DNA of 64,000 nt from the NCBI GenBank assembly GCA_014529385.2, contig CM043960.1:126206043-126270042 (forward strand), read 5' to 3'. This DNA is from Adiantum capillus-veneris (lineage: Eukaryota > Streptophyta > Polypodiopsida > Polypodiales > Pteridaceae). Below are positions 55,381-64,000 of the stretch, piece by piece. Both the position numbers and the translations under genes were made by a program. Under the pieces are notes generated by a model. That model saw nothing but the letters and a program-made list of their open reading frames with translations, did no database searches and had not been told where the DNA came from. Position 1 is the first letter of the stretch; each line of letters begins with the position of its first letter.

Positions 55381-56265
55381 CCAGATCGGAACTCTTGATA
55401 TTCCGGCGTAGTAAAATTAACCATCACACCCAGACCGTACTGATCTTCCACGGGTATCTTGATGCACTATAATTACATACCCAGGTTCATTCCATGAAGT
55501 CGTAACCGAGCACAGCATGGTCCATCAGCTCTTGGACAAACAGTGTTTCTTTGACGGCGATGGTAGTCCCAAGATAGCAATCGCACTGGACCTCCAAGGT
55601 CATCTGCTCGTAAAGAGACATCTACTGAGATGTCGAGAAATTTCAAGTTATAATCTGCTAGGGTTCCATGGCAAGCATTTCAGGATACCCCACTCAGCCA
55701 GAAGTTACACTCCAAAGGAAGATGTCAAAAACCATATAACTTCGGGCAAACAAAAAAAAAAAAAAAATGTTAAAAGCTTGCCAAGTACTTGGAGTATGTT
55801 GCTTGGTAGCTGTAGACATCAACATCTGCATGGCACTGCTTCTGAGAAAAACATTGACTTGAAACAAATCTGGATCCTTCTCTTGCAAGTGATCTTAATT
55901 GGCTTATGCCCTGTAAGACATGAGTGGTGAAGACGGGAGCGCGCCCGATGCGCGATGAAGTAAGGGTAGGAGTGGCTAATGAGTCCCGGTTGGAGGGCGA
56001 AGATACCTCAAATAAAATTCCATCAATAGCTTTGTCTGCTCTTTTGTAGGATTGGTATGCTTCCAGAAAAGCACGCCTGATGCTCTGATACCACTGTCAC
56101 AAGACGGGCACCACGTGCCAATAGAAAAGAACAGACTGAACAGACTTTTAGCACTTCAATAAATACAGAACTGAGAGAGAGAGAGAGAGACGGCACGCGA
56201 CACGGAGTTGCGGAATTCCACCCCAGAGAGTATAGGCCCCAAACCTTGGCGCCCCTTTCAGTATT

Positions 56266-57762
56266 TGTCACCAGGAGGTGTATTTTTCTTGTTGCCTTCC
56301 GTAAATAAGTATTAGATATATTTATTTTATTTTTACTTGTTTGTCCCAAAACCCTTAAAAAGGTGCAAGTGGACATTGCATGGCCAGTGTGAAACGGCTG
56401 CAGCCAAATGGGTTTCTCACATCGGGGATCTAGGTCGGTCAGACAGGGACTGCCCGGGCCAGTTTAGCACTGAATTCTGATGAGTATGGAAGCTCGTGTG
56501 CGCCAAATTGGAATTTGGGCCACTCGTCAAGTCACTGCAACTTTATAAGTTGAAAGGGGCCAGTAAATTAACCCACATTGTAGATGTTGGTCGAATGGTA
56601 GTCTTCAATGATGGTCAGGAGACCGATAGGGACGCCATGGAAGCATCTCCTAAAATTTAGGGAACTGCTATTTTTGACCAGAAAATGTGTTCGCGTCATT
56701 AGCTCTGGAATGACAAGGGGAACATTTTATTGCTCTGCTGCCAAGTCAACTGACGCACCAGTTGAGATATTTTTAGCATGGAAAGCCCAAACTCGAAAAC
56801 TGGGCGACGTGTCAGCCTGTGAGCGATTCTGCCACTCTGGGAGGCAAAAACGAGCTGCATATCAACAAAGGGGGCGCCATTTTCAGCCTCAGGTGGATTG
56901 TAGCAGGTACAGAAGCTATGGAATGCTTACCTTGCCCTCTATGCACAGTATGGTGACGGGAGTGATGCCCCGCACGCTACATACTACTCTCTTTCTCCCC
57001 TACGTACAGTATGTTATGCCCCACTAGTGGACTTCTCATTTGACCTATGTACAGCTCTGGGGGTTTATGCGCGTTTGCCAAGGCAAGAGCCTTCTGAACA
57101 GGAACCGGATTAGCTAATTGCTAATCCCCCACAGGTACACACAGTTCCATCACGAAAGATTGCGAGTTTGGAGAGTTTTCTCGCGTGAAAACTCGTCCAA
57201 TTCACAGGGGAACTGTCCCATTGCGTGCGGGAGCCCTTGGGACACGCGTAGGCGTGTTCGCTCCGCTAAAAACGATCCGAAACAAGGAATTACAGCCTGC
57301 TGTGTTTTTCTGCGGGTTTAGGGTTTCGCACCTAAACTGCAAGGGAACATCGGGGGAGCCTCGTGAGAGCCTTGGGATGCGTGTACAGGCTTTTGGGCTC
57401 CCGGCAGTGAAAAACAGAGAATTACAGCCCGCTGAATTTCTGTGACAGCTCACCAGAACGCTTCCAGATATCGAGGGAATCCGTCCTAGACAGGTGTTTT
57501 TGACCTACAGGGGGTTTTGCGCCGTTATGCTGTCGATATCCGGTCGAAAACCTGCGTTTTCAGCCCTCGCCAGGTTTGGACAGCTTTGTGAAAGCTTGTG
57601 CTAAGTGGTCGGATCGTCTACCTTAATTTGAATAAAGAAATACCGAAAGGGGCGCCAGTCTTTGGGGCCTACAAGGTGTCTGTCTCGTGTGCGCAGTGAC
57701 ATTCTAGTCGCTAGACGCAATTGTGTTCTCTTCACTTCTCAGTGCTCTGTGTAAAGTTAACA
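56266..57762 (+). mobile_element. 5' LTR of element I (about 1.5 kb)
   Basis: It starts TGTCACCAGGAGG. AATAAA followed by GAAATACCGAAAGGGGCG near 57628 is probably the poly(A) signal and R region. The end is set at GTTAACA (57756-57762) because it gives a TG...CA unit before the coding leader. No convincing tRNA primer site follows, so this edge is uncertain. Confidence 0.75.
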
Positions 57763-57863
57763 GGTAATTGAAATAGTACCGCCCTCTACGTTGTACGGGC
57801 CGGTTATATGGTTCCATCGACGGGATAGTCACTTTTTCTTCAAAAAGTGCAGCGTGGATTGTT

Positions 57864-58553
57864 GTGGGTGAAAGCAACACAGAGCTTGTCGATATGGCAG
57901 AGAAGAGAGACCAAGTACCTGAAGAGGGATCTTCCTCACATGGCACAGAGAAAATTCCTTCAACTCTTCAAGAAGAGGACAGGTTGTTTAGAACTCAACT
58001 GCGTTGTTGCATGGACATGTTTCAGCAGTTGGCTAACAACCCAAGGATGCAGGAATTCTTACAGGCTCCGACACAGGGTTTTCAGCCTCCTACACAGGGC
58101 ATGATTGAGCCGTTGCAGGAAAAGGAGATTTCCAATGCGCAGAGGACTCATGATGCTCGAGGGAAAGCCCATGTGGTTGAGCAACTAGCGGTGTCCAATG
58201 ATCCAAAGCAACTTGCTTTAGCTGGACAGGAACCGTTTGTGAATGGTCAAGGGAGCAATGAACAGGCTATGCGTTAGACCCTTCCATTACCTAATACTTA
58301 TCCTGGTTATTTTGGAGGTGGTTCAGTGTTTCAAGCTATGGCTGGACCTTCCACAGGTTCTATGCCAGGGAATGTGTTCGGGACAATGCAAACAGGCATG
58401 GGTAACCCTATGTACTCGAACATGGGTGTCCAACCAGGTTTTCAGGGTGCCTATGGCCAGTTTCGAGTGCCTGGAACACAATTTGGTATGGCTGGTTTTT
58501 CGCAGCCATACGTACAAAATGCAGATATGACAGGGATGCGAGTGTTGGAATGA
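57864..58553 (+). pseudogene. Gag N-terminal extension of element I, broken
   Basis: The frame starts MGESNTELVDMAEKRDQVPE and is interrupted by TAG at 58275-58277. The same frame resumes (FGGGSVFQAMAGPSTGSMPG, a Gly/Gln/Met-rich stretch) and stops at TGA 58551-58553. The main polyprotein overlaps it in another frame at 58550. Together these look like the original N-terminus of Gag damaged by one nonsense change and one indel. The Gly/Met-rich part has no known domain. Confidence 0.65.
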
Positions 58554-61500
58554 ACACTCATGGAGCACCACTGCTACAGGCACCTGTTTATGATAATGTG
58601 GCTCCTTTGAGTCAGCCTAAGGTTTACAAGGAAGGTGGGCAGGGAGTGAAGTTTGAAACTTTCAGAGGAACTGAGGACCAATTAAAGGCTTTGACCTTTA
58701 TACAACAGTTCGATGCAGCTTATGCTGGAGGCAACTTCACAGAATCTTCAAAGATACGCAAGGCTGCCACTTTCTTGAAAGGGAATGCGCTCCAATGGTG
58801 GACCGCATTGTTGAACCAGGGTCAAGCCCCAACAACGTGGGTCCAATTCAAACAGCTTTTTGCGCCTGCATGGTTGACAAACACTTTTGAAGTGGATGTG
58901 ATGACAGAATGGCACGAGTTGAATGCTAAACAGTGTGCGAATTTGGAAGAGTACAATAAACAGTTTTGGGCCGCACTGTTGCCAGTCACCTCTTACAAGT
59001 TTGTGCCATTGTCAGAACAGATTGAGAAGTACTGTTGCGGATTGCCCAAGAAAATCAGGGACTACTGCACAAAGACTACTGTCATGAATATGTTTCAGTT
59101 GATAGAGAATGCAAGAGTGGCCAGCAATCTGTCGAAGGGAGATTCCGATGGATTTAATAGCCACAAGAAAGGGGCCCAGGGCAAACAGTTTTCAGCCAAG
59201 GGCAATGTTGCAGCAAAGCCTTCTGAGTCTCCTGCAAAGAAGCCCTCCACTCAAGAAGCTGATACGTCCAAGAAGCAGTCTAAATCTTCTTCGGAACGAG
59301 GACAAGGACAAAAAAGGCATTTTTTTGGCAAAACTTTTCAAGAAAGGAAAGCTCTTAGGGAGGCCAAGAAATGCTACATTTGTGAACAAGAAGGACACTT
59401 TGCAAATGAGTGCCCACAGAAGAAGTCACAGGATAAGGATGACAAGTCAGACCATAAAGGGAAGAAGCCAAAGCCGAGTGCAGAACTTGTTCCAGATTTG
59501 GTAGAAGATCAGCCAAACACAAATGCCACGGAGCTGTGCAGAGCTTGGGGCAAAGTTAGAGACCAGACAGTGCTGGTTTTCTTTGATCCAGGAGCCCGTG
59601 CAAATTTCATATCACCAGAATTGGCATCAAAGTTGGGCATTCGTGCAGAGGAGATGGGTATGACAGGCGAAGCAGGTTTGGCATGCCCAGGACATTCAGA
59701 GCCTGTTACTCCCATTCTGGGAAAGCTTCGTCAGCACATTCAGAGTTATGTCAATGCGGAAGAGTTTCATATTATGCCACTTGAGGGCTGTGATGTGTTA
59801 TTGGGTATCCCATGGTGTTACAGGTTGCATGCTATGGTGGATACTTACAACAAAAAGATTACCCTTGTACATAGAGGAAAGACTCATGTCCTTGATGTAA
59901 AGCTTAAAGGCGAGTCTGTTCCAGTTGTTTCTGCTTCTGCTATTTCATCTGTAATAAAGAATCATCTTTCTGCGTACTTGATCTTTGCAAAAGAAGTACC
60001 TCAAGTTGTATCTAATTTGTCTACCTTAGATAAAGACAGGTCAACTTTTTTGAGTGGTTTCAGTGATTGTTTTTCGGACTCTTTGCCAGGGGAGTTACCT
60101 CCTGAGAGACCTGAGGATCATACTATAGATCTTGTGCCAGGTTCTAGTCCACCGAATAGACCACCATACAGGGTTAGTGCAGCCCAGCAGAAAGAGATTA
60201 TGGGTCAGGTCAACGAGCTTTTAGAGAAGGGGCTGATTCAGCCCAGTTCATCCCCTTTTTGTTCCCCTGTACTCTTAGTGCAGAAGAAGGATGGTTCATG
60301 GCGCATGTGCATTGACTATCGCGCCTTGAATAAGAATACTATCAAGAACAGGTTCCCCATACCGAGGATAGATGACATTCTTGATCGGCTTGAGGGAGCG
60401 TCATTGTTTACAAGAATAGACCTAAAGAGCGGGTATCATCAGATACGCATTAGACCAGAAGATGTCCATAAGACTGCATTCAGGACAACATTTGGTCTCT
60501 ACGAGTTTCTTGTCATGCCATTTGGTCTCACAAATGCTCCTGCCACATTTAATAGAATGATGGACAGAATTTTTAGACCACATAGAAACTTCGTGGGTAC
60601 CTTCTTTGATGACATGATTGTCTACTCAAAGTCTGAAGAGGAGCATAGGGATCACTTGACTGCAGTTTTCAATGAGTTACGTAAGAACAGGCTACTCATT
60701 AATGCGAAGAAGAGTGAATTCTTTTTGCAAGAGATTCACTTCCTTGGGCACATTGTTTCAAAGGATGGGGTACGCATGGATCCTGCTAAAGTGGAAGCAA
60801 TTAGGTCATGGCCAGACTTGAAGTCCGTACATGACATTCGAAGCTTTCTAGGCTTATGTTCCTATTACAGGAGGTTCATCCGAAATTTTGCTGAGATTGC
60901 TTCTCCACTCCATGCACTGCAAGGAAAAGGAGTTACTTTCAAGTGGACAGCCAAGGAAATTTTAGCGTTCAAACACTGGAAAGAGAAGCTGACTTCAAAT
61001 CCGGTAATTATTTTGCCAGATCTTTCTAAACCTTTTGTGGTTCAATGTGATGCGTGTGGCCATAGTCTTGGTGCAGTTTTAATGCAGAATGGCCGAGTAG
61101 TCGCATATGAGAGCAGAATTCTTTTGAAGACTGAAAGGAACTTGCAAGTCTATGAGAAAGAATTGCTAGCAGTAATTCATGCTCTCACTAGTTGGAAACA
61201 CTATTTGCTAGGGGCTGATTTTGTTGTCCAAACGGATCATCAAACCTTGCGATATTTTCTTACACAGACGAAGTTGTCTGAGAAGCACATGCGATGGGCA
61301 AACATCTTGTCAATGTTCCATTTTCAGATTGTGCATGTGCAAGGGAAAAAGAACGTGGTGGCTGATGCGTTGTCACGAAAGCCCCAAATTTCAGCAGTGT
61401 CAATTCCGTACCATTGTGAACTAGACGAAATGAAGACACAATATGCTGAAGATTCAGATTTTGCAAGGATCTATGACCAGCTTGTTGATGGGCAACATCA

Positions 61501-62875
61501 TGAGCACTATATGCTTAAGAATGACTTTCTCATGATGCATGGAAAGTTATGCGTTACTAAACAGTTACGGCCAAAGATTTTGATGGAAAGTCATGCTCCA
61601 CCTTATGCTGGGCATCGTGGAATTGATGCGACAGTGAAAGGGGTTGAGGCATTCTTCTATTGGCCAGCTTTGCGTCAAGATGTTGACACATTTGTAAGAT
61701 CATGCTTAGTATGCCAAAAAGTCAAATTTGACAGACAAAAGCAACCGGGATTGTTGCAGCCATTGCCGATCCCTGATAGGCCATGGGAAAGTATAGCAAT
61801 GGACTTTATCTTTGATCTTCCAAGGACGCAAACAGGAAATGATGGGATTTGGACTATCATTTGTAGGTTCAGTAAGCAGGCCCATTTCATTCTTGTTAGG
61901 AAGAAGATAAAGCCACAACACATGGTCAAGATATTCATGAGAAATATCTTTAAATATCATGGGATGCCTCAGTCAATTGTCAGTGACAGGGATCCACGAA
62001 TGACGAGTCTTTTCTGGAAGGCATTGTTTGAGAACATGGGCACTACGCTCAAGTTCTCTTCTTTGTTTCATCCGCAAACTGATGGACAATCAGAAGAGGC
62101 AAATTCTACTGTCTTGGACCTACTCAAATGTTATGTCTCAGAGCACAAGGCAACTTGGGAACACCATCTCCCATTGGTTGAATATGCTTACAATAACATT
62201 GTGCATACATCAACAGGTAAGGCACCATTTGAGATAGTGGAAGGAGGAAAGAAAGTCCCACCCATTTTGCAGACTAAAGACAAGATATTTGAGGCAGACA
62301 AGTATGTGCAAGATATGGATGAAACATACAGGAAGATAAAGATTGCTCTTGAGAAGACTCAGGCTAAGAAAAAGAAAGTTGCTGATCGTCACCGTCGTGA
62401 ACTTGTATTTTCACTTCGTGATTGGGTACTTTTGCCCTTTGAAAAGGCCAGGTTAAGGAAAAGGAAAGGCAAGGAACGCTTGTTTCCTAAGCTCAGTATG
62501 CGATATTATGGTCCTTTTCAGATTTCAGAAAAGATCAGCGATGTAGCTTACAGGTTAAAGCTACCAGAAGGCTGGAAAATACATAATGCTTTTCATGTCA
62601 GCCTTCTAAGGCCCTTTGTTGGTGATGTGCCAAAGAATATGCTTGATGAGGAACAACCCGAAGTGGAAGAATTGGAAGAAATCCTTGTTCCTGAACAGAT
62701 ATTGGCACATAAAGAAAGAAAGGTTAGAGGAAAGGTTGCAAGATGCTATTTGGTGAAGTTCAAGAACTATCCATCATTAGATGCCAAATGGATGGAAGAG
62801 TCTGAATTGGTTGATTCACCTCAGCTATTGCAATTGTATCTTGAAGCCTTTCAAATGGAACCCACAGTGACTTGA
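58550..62875 (+). CDS. Chromovirus Gag-Pol polyprotein (1441 aa)
   Basis: One open frame carries every core domain in Ty3/gypsy order. Gag core is at residues 35-195. The CCHC knuckle is at 275-288 (CYICEQEGHFANEC). The retropepsin has FFDPGARANFIS (Asp346) and GCDVLLGIPW. RT spans about 545-735, with motif A Asp624 and the FFDD active site at 685-688. RNase H residues are Asp834, Glu871, Asp896 and Asp939. The integrase has a zinc domain (H1015, H1022, C1052, C1055) and catalytic Asp1085, Asp1146 and Glu1182 with the D,D35E spacing. A C-terminal chromodomain lies at about 1375-1430 (CYLVKFKNYPSLDAKW). It would make particle, protease, cDNA and integrate near marked chromatin. All catalytic residues are intact, but the ATG at 58550 overlaps the end of the broken N-terminal Gag frame, so normal translation initiation is doubtful. 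Confidence 0.97.
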   Translation: MNTHGAPLLQAPVYDNVAPLSQPKVYKEGGQGVKFETFRGTEDQLKALTFIQQFDAAYAGGNFTESSKIRKAATFLKGNALQWWTALLNQGQAPTTWVQFKQLFAPAWLTNTFEVDVMTEWHELNAKQCANLEEYNKQFWAALLPVTSYKFVPLSEQIEKYCCGLPKKIRDYCTKTTVMNMFQLIENARVASNLSKGDSDGFNSHKKGAQGKQFSAKGNVAAKPSESPAKKPSTQEADTSKKQSKSSSERGQGQKRHFFGKTFQERKALREAKKCYICEQEGHFANECPQKKSQDKDDKSDHKGKKPKPSAELVPDLVEDQPNTNATELCRAWGKVRDQTVLVFFDPGARANFISPELASKLGIRAEEMGMTGEAGLACPGHSEPVTPILGKLRQHIQSYVNAEEFHIMPLEGCDVLLGIPWCYRLHAMVDTYNKKITLVHRGKTHVLDVKLKGESVPVVSASAISSVIKNHLSAYLIFAKEVPQVVSNLSTLDKDRSTFLSGFSDCFSDSLPGELPPERPEDHTIDLVPGSSPPNRPPYRVSAAQQKEIMGQVNELLEKGLIQPSSSPFCSPVLLVQKKDGSWRMCIDYRALNKNTIKNRFPIPRIDDILDRLEGASLFTRIDLKSGYHQIRIRPEDVHKTAFRTTFGLYEFLVMPFGLTNAPATFNRMMDRIFRPHRNFVGTFFDDMIVYSKSEEEHRDHLTAVFNELRKNRLLINAKKSEFFLQEIHFLGHIVSKDGVRMDPAKVEAIRSWPDLKSVHDIRSFLGLCSYYRRFIRNFAEIASPLHALQGKGVTFKWTAKEILAFKHWKEKLTSNPVIILPDLSKPFVVQCDACGHSLGAVLMQNGRVVAYESRILLKTERNLQVYEKELLAVIHALTSWKHYLLGADFVVQTDHQTLRYFLTQTKLSEKHMRWANILSMFHFQIVHVQGKKNVVADALSRKPQISAVSIPYHCELDEMKTQYAEDSDFARIYDQLVDGQHHEHYMLKNDFLMMHGKLCVTKQLRPKILMESHAPPYAGHRGIDATVKGVEAFFYWPALRQDVDTFVRSCLVCQKVKFDRQKQPGLLQPLPIPDRPWESIAMDFIFDLPRTQTGNDGIWTIICRFSKQAHFILVRKKIKPQHMVKIFMRNIFKYHGMPQSIVSDRDPRMTSLFWKALFENMGTTLKFSSLFHPQTDGQSEEANSTVLDLLKCYVSEHKATWEHHLPLVEYAYNNIVHTSTGKAPFEIVEGGKKVPPILQTKDKIFEADKYVQDMDETYRKIKIALEKTQAKKKKVADRHRRELVFSLRDWVLLPFEKARLRKRKGKERLFPKLSMRYYGPFQISEKISDVAYRLKLPEGWKIHNAFHVSLLRPFVGDVPKNMLDEEQPEVEELEEILVPEQILAHKERKVRGKVARCYLVKFKNYPSLDAKWMEESELVDSPQLLQLYLEAFQMEPTVT

Positions 62876-63184
62876 TGCAACCTTTTTGGAGCAAGGCAAG
62901 AGAATGGTTCATGATGCTCAAGAGAGTAGTTAAGCAATTGTATCTACTCTTTCCATACAGAATTTAGCTAGAGAAGTTTGTGCTCAAGAGTACACTAGAA
63001 GACTTCTATGCTTGATATATGTGTCGTAGCCAGGTTGGTGGGATTGTTTAATCGTCCAACGCTACATTTCCGGAAGCATGTATATCTTGGATTCCCATCA
63101 TAGAATATATGTGATATCAGGAGATATCTGCATGTATTATTGGCATGCAAGCGAGGTCGCTTGCAGTATTTCAAGGGTGGGGTG
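62876..63184 (+). other. 3' untranslated segment and polypurine tract of element I
   Basis: 309 bp between the polyprotein stop and the 3' LTR contain no ORF. The purine tract AAGGGTGGGGTG (63173-63184) directly adjoins the LTR. Confidence 0.85.
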
Positions 63185-64000
63185 TGTCACCAGGAGGTGT
63201 ATTTTTCTTGTTGCCTTCCGTAAATAAGTATTAGATATATTTATTTTATTTTTACTTGTTTGTCCCAAAACCTTTGAAAAGGTGCAAGTGGACATTGCAT
63301 GGCCAGTGTGAAACGGCTGTAGCCAAATGGGTTTCTCACATCAGGGATCTAGGTCGGTCAGACAGGGACTGCCCGGGCCAGTTTAGCACTGAATTCTGAT
63401 GAGTATGGAAGCTCGTGTGCGCCAAATTGGAATTTGGGCCACTTGTCAAGTCACTGCAACTTTATAAGTTGAAAGGGGCCAATAAATTAACCCACATTGT
63501 AGATGTTGGTCAAATGGTAGTCTTCAATGATGGTCAGGAGACCGATAGGGACGCCATGGAAGCATCTCCTAAAATTTAGGGAACTGCTATTTTTGACCAG
63601 AAAATGTGTTCGCGTCATTAGCTCTGGAATGACAAGGGGAACATTTTATTGCTCTGCTGCCAAGTCAACTGACGCACCAGTTGAGATATTTTTAGCATGG
63701 AAAGCCCAAACTCGAAAACTGGGCGACGTGTCAGCCTGTGAGCGATTCTGCCACTCTGGGAGGCAAAAACGAGCTGCATATCAACAAAGGGGGCGCCATT
63801 TTCAGCCTCAGGTGGATTGTAGCAGGTACAGAAGCTATGGAATGCTTACCTTGCCCTCTATGCACAGTATGGTGACGGGAGTGATGCCCCGCACGCTACA
63901 TACTACTCTCTTTCTCCCCTACGTACAGTATGTTATGCCCCACTAGTGGACTTCTCATTTGACCTATGTACAGCTCTGGGGGTTTATGCGCGTTTGCCAA
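63185..64000 (+). mobile_element. 3' LTR of element I (truncated by window end)
   Basis: It matches 56266-57081 over all 816 available bases with about seven differences, all in the first 340 bp. Both LTRs hold the same 139-codon frame (56608-57027 and 63527-63946), which is a by-product of LTR identity. Confidence 0.95.

Larger units (their letters stand above)
54563..56265 (-). mobile_element. Element L: family S copy, minus strand
   Basis: The 5' LTR end (56265-56095, terminating GTCTTGTGACA on minus) adjoins an initiator-Met primer site (56093-56082, TGGTATCAGAGC). The internal region of about 950 bp (56081-55158) has no long ORF on the minus strand and matches element M. The purine tract CTCTCTTTCAAGAAGGGGAGA (55157-55137) precedes a 3' LTR start TGTAACAAACTGC at 55136. 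The LTR is cut short near 54563 and contains a MITE. The chromovirus at 56266 interrupts the 5' LTR. A non-autonomous element. Confidence 0.78.
56266..64000 (+). mobile_element. Element I: chromovirus, nearly complete (3' LTR cut by window end)
   Basis: The 5' LTR starts TGTCACCAGGAGG at 56266. The 3' LTR starts identically at 63185 after the purine tract AAGGGTGGGGTG and runs to the window end. Between them is a single gag-pol with all expected domains. The two LTRs differ at about seven sites over 816 bp, all transitions, so insertion is recent. The left target site would be GTATT (56261-56265); the right one is outside the window. Confidence 0.95.

Noticed and set aside
56608-57027. 139-codon ORF in the 5' LTR of element I, repeated identically at 63527-63946
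   Set aside because: It is identical only because the two LTRs are nearly identical. It has no domain and lies in untranslated LTR sequence.
57763-57830. Primer binding site of element I
   Set aside because: GGTAATTGAAATAG and TGGTTCCATCGACGG were considered, but neither could be matched to a tRNA 3' end with confidence.

Overview
The window is a piece of a large, repeat-choked land-plant nuclear genome. The evidence is a multi-exon plant-type class 3 lipase gene with GT-AG introns, retroelement primer sites matching plant tRNA-Asp and initiator tRNA-Met, plant chromovirus and other Ty3/gypsy polyproteins, and deeply nested LTR elements. A Penelope-like reverse transcriptase is unusual for an angiosperm, so a fern, lycophyte or conifer is more likely; this is inference and the species is not fixed by the sequence.

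Layout. 1-9779 (minus strand): two related LTR elements with tRNA-Asp primer sites. The inner one has an LTR (6468-7424), a 2.4 kb leader carrying seven copies of a perfect 24-nt palindrome, a 719-codon gag and a retropepsin region that runs off the window start. 9819-12308: a decayed minus-strand Ty3/gypsy element (gag linker, protease, integrase remnants). 13590-22150: microsatellites, a plus-strand Ty3/gypsy gag-pol pseudogene (15988-20050) between direct repeats, and a possible LINE ORF1. 23089-24566: the only host gene seen, four 3' exons of a serine lipase; its 5' exons are not in the window.

25935-53360 is dominated by one LTR family, called T here, whose LTR starts with the palindrome TGTCACGTGACA. 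The best copy (44931-51410) has both LTRs, a TSD (CGCAT), an initiator-Met primer site, gag and a protease, but no reverse transcriptase, RNase H or integrase. In their place is an acidic His/Asp repeat tract and an unrecognised region ending in what looks like a chromodomain. Other T copies are deletion derivatives (30484-33834, 35460-41497, 37593-39720), solo LTRs (42365-43637, 52190-53360) and an older copy (25935 to about 34560) whose LTR holds the Penelope-like insertion. A second LTR family, S (TGTCACAAA start), is interleaved (30418-34426, 34561-41942, 43831-44496, 54563-56265).

56266-64000: a young chromovirus with an intact 1441-codon gag-pol ORF (gag, CCHC knuckle, protease, RT, RNase H, integrase, chromodomain). 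Its 3' LTR is cut by the window end. Its LTR shares a transcript-end motif with family S. Three copies of a GGAACG-rich, hAT-like MITE (24921, 46041, 54675) complete the picture.

Nesting order read from TSDs and interrupted homologies: the Penelope-like element lies in an old T LTR; copy B lies in solo S LTR P, which lies in that old copy's gag; copy C lies in an S LTR; copy D lies in C; a MITE lies in the 5' LTR of copy A; the chromovirus lies in an S LTR. No RNA genes or CRISPR arrays were seen.
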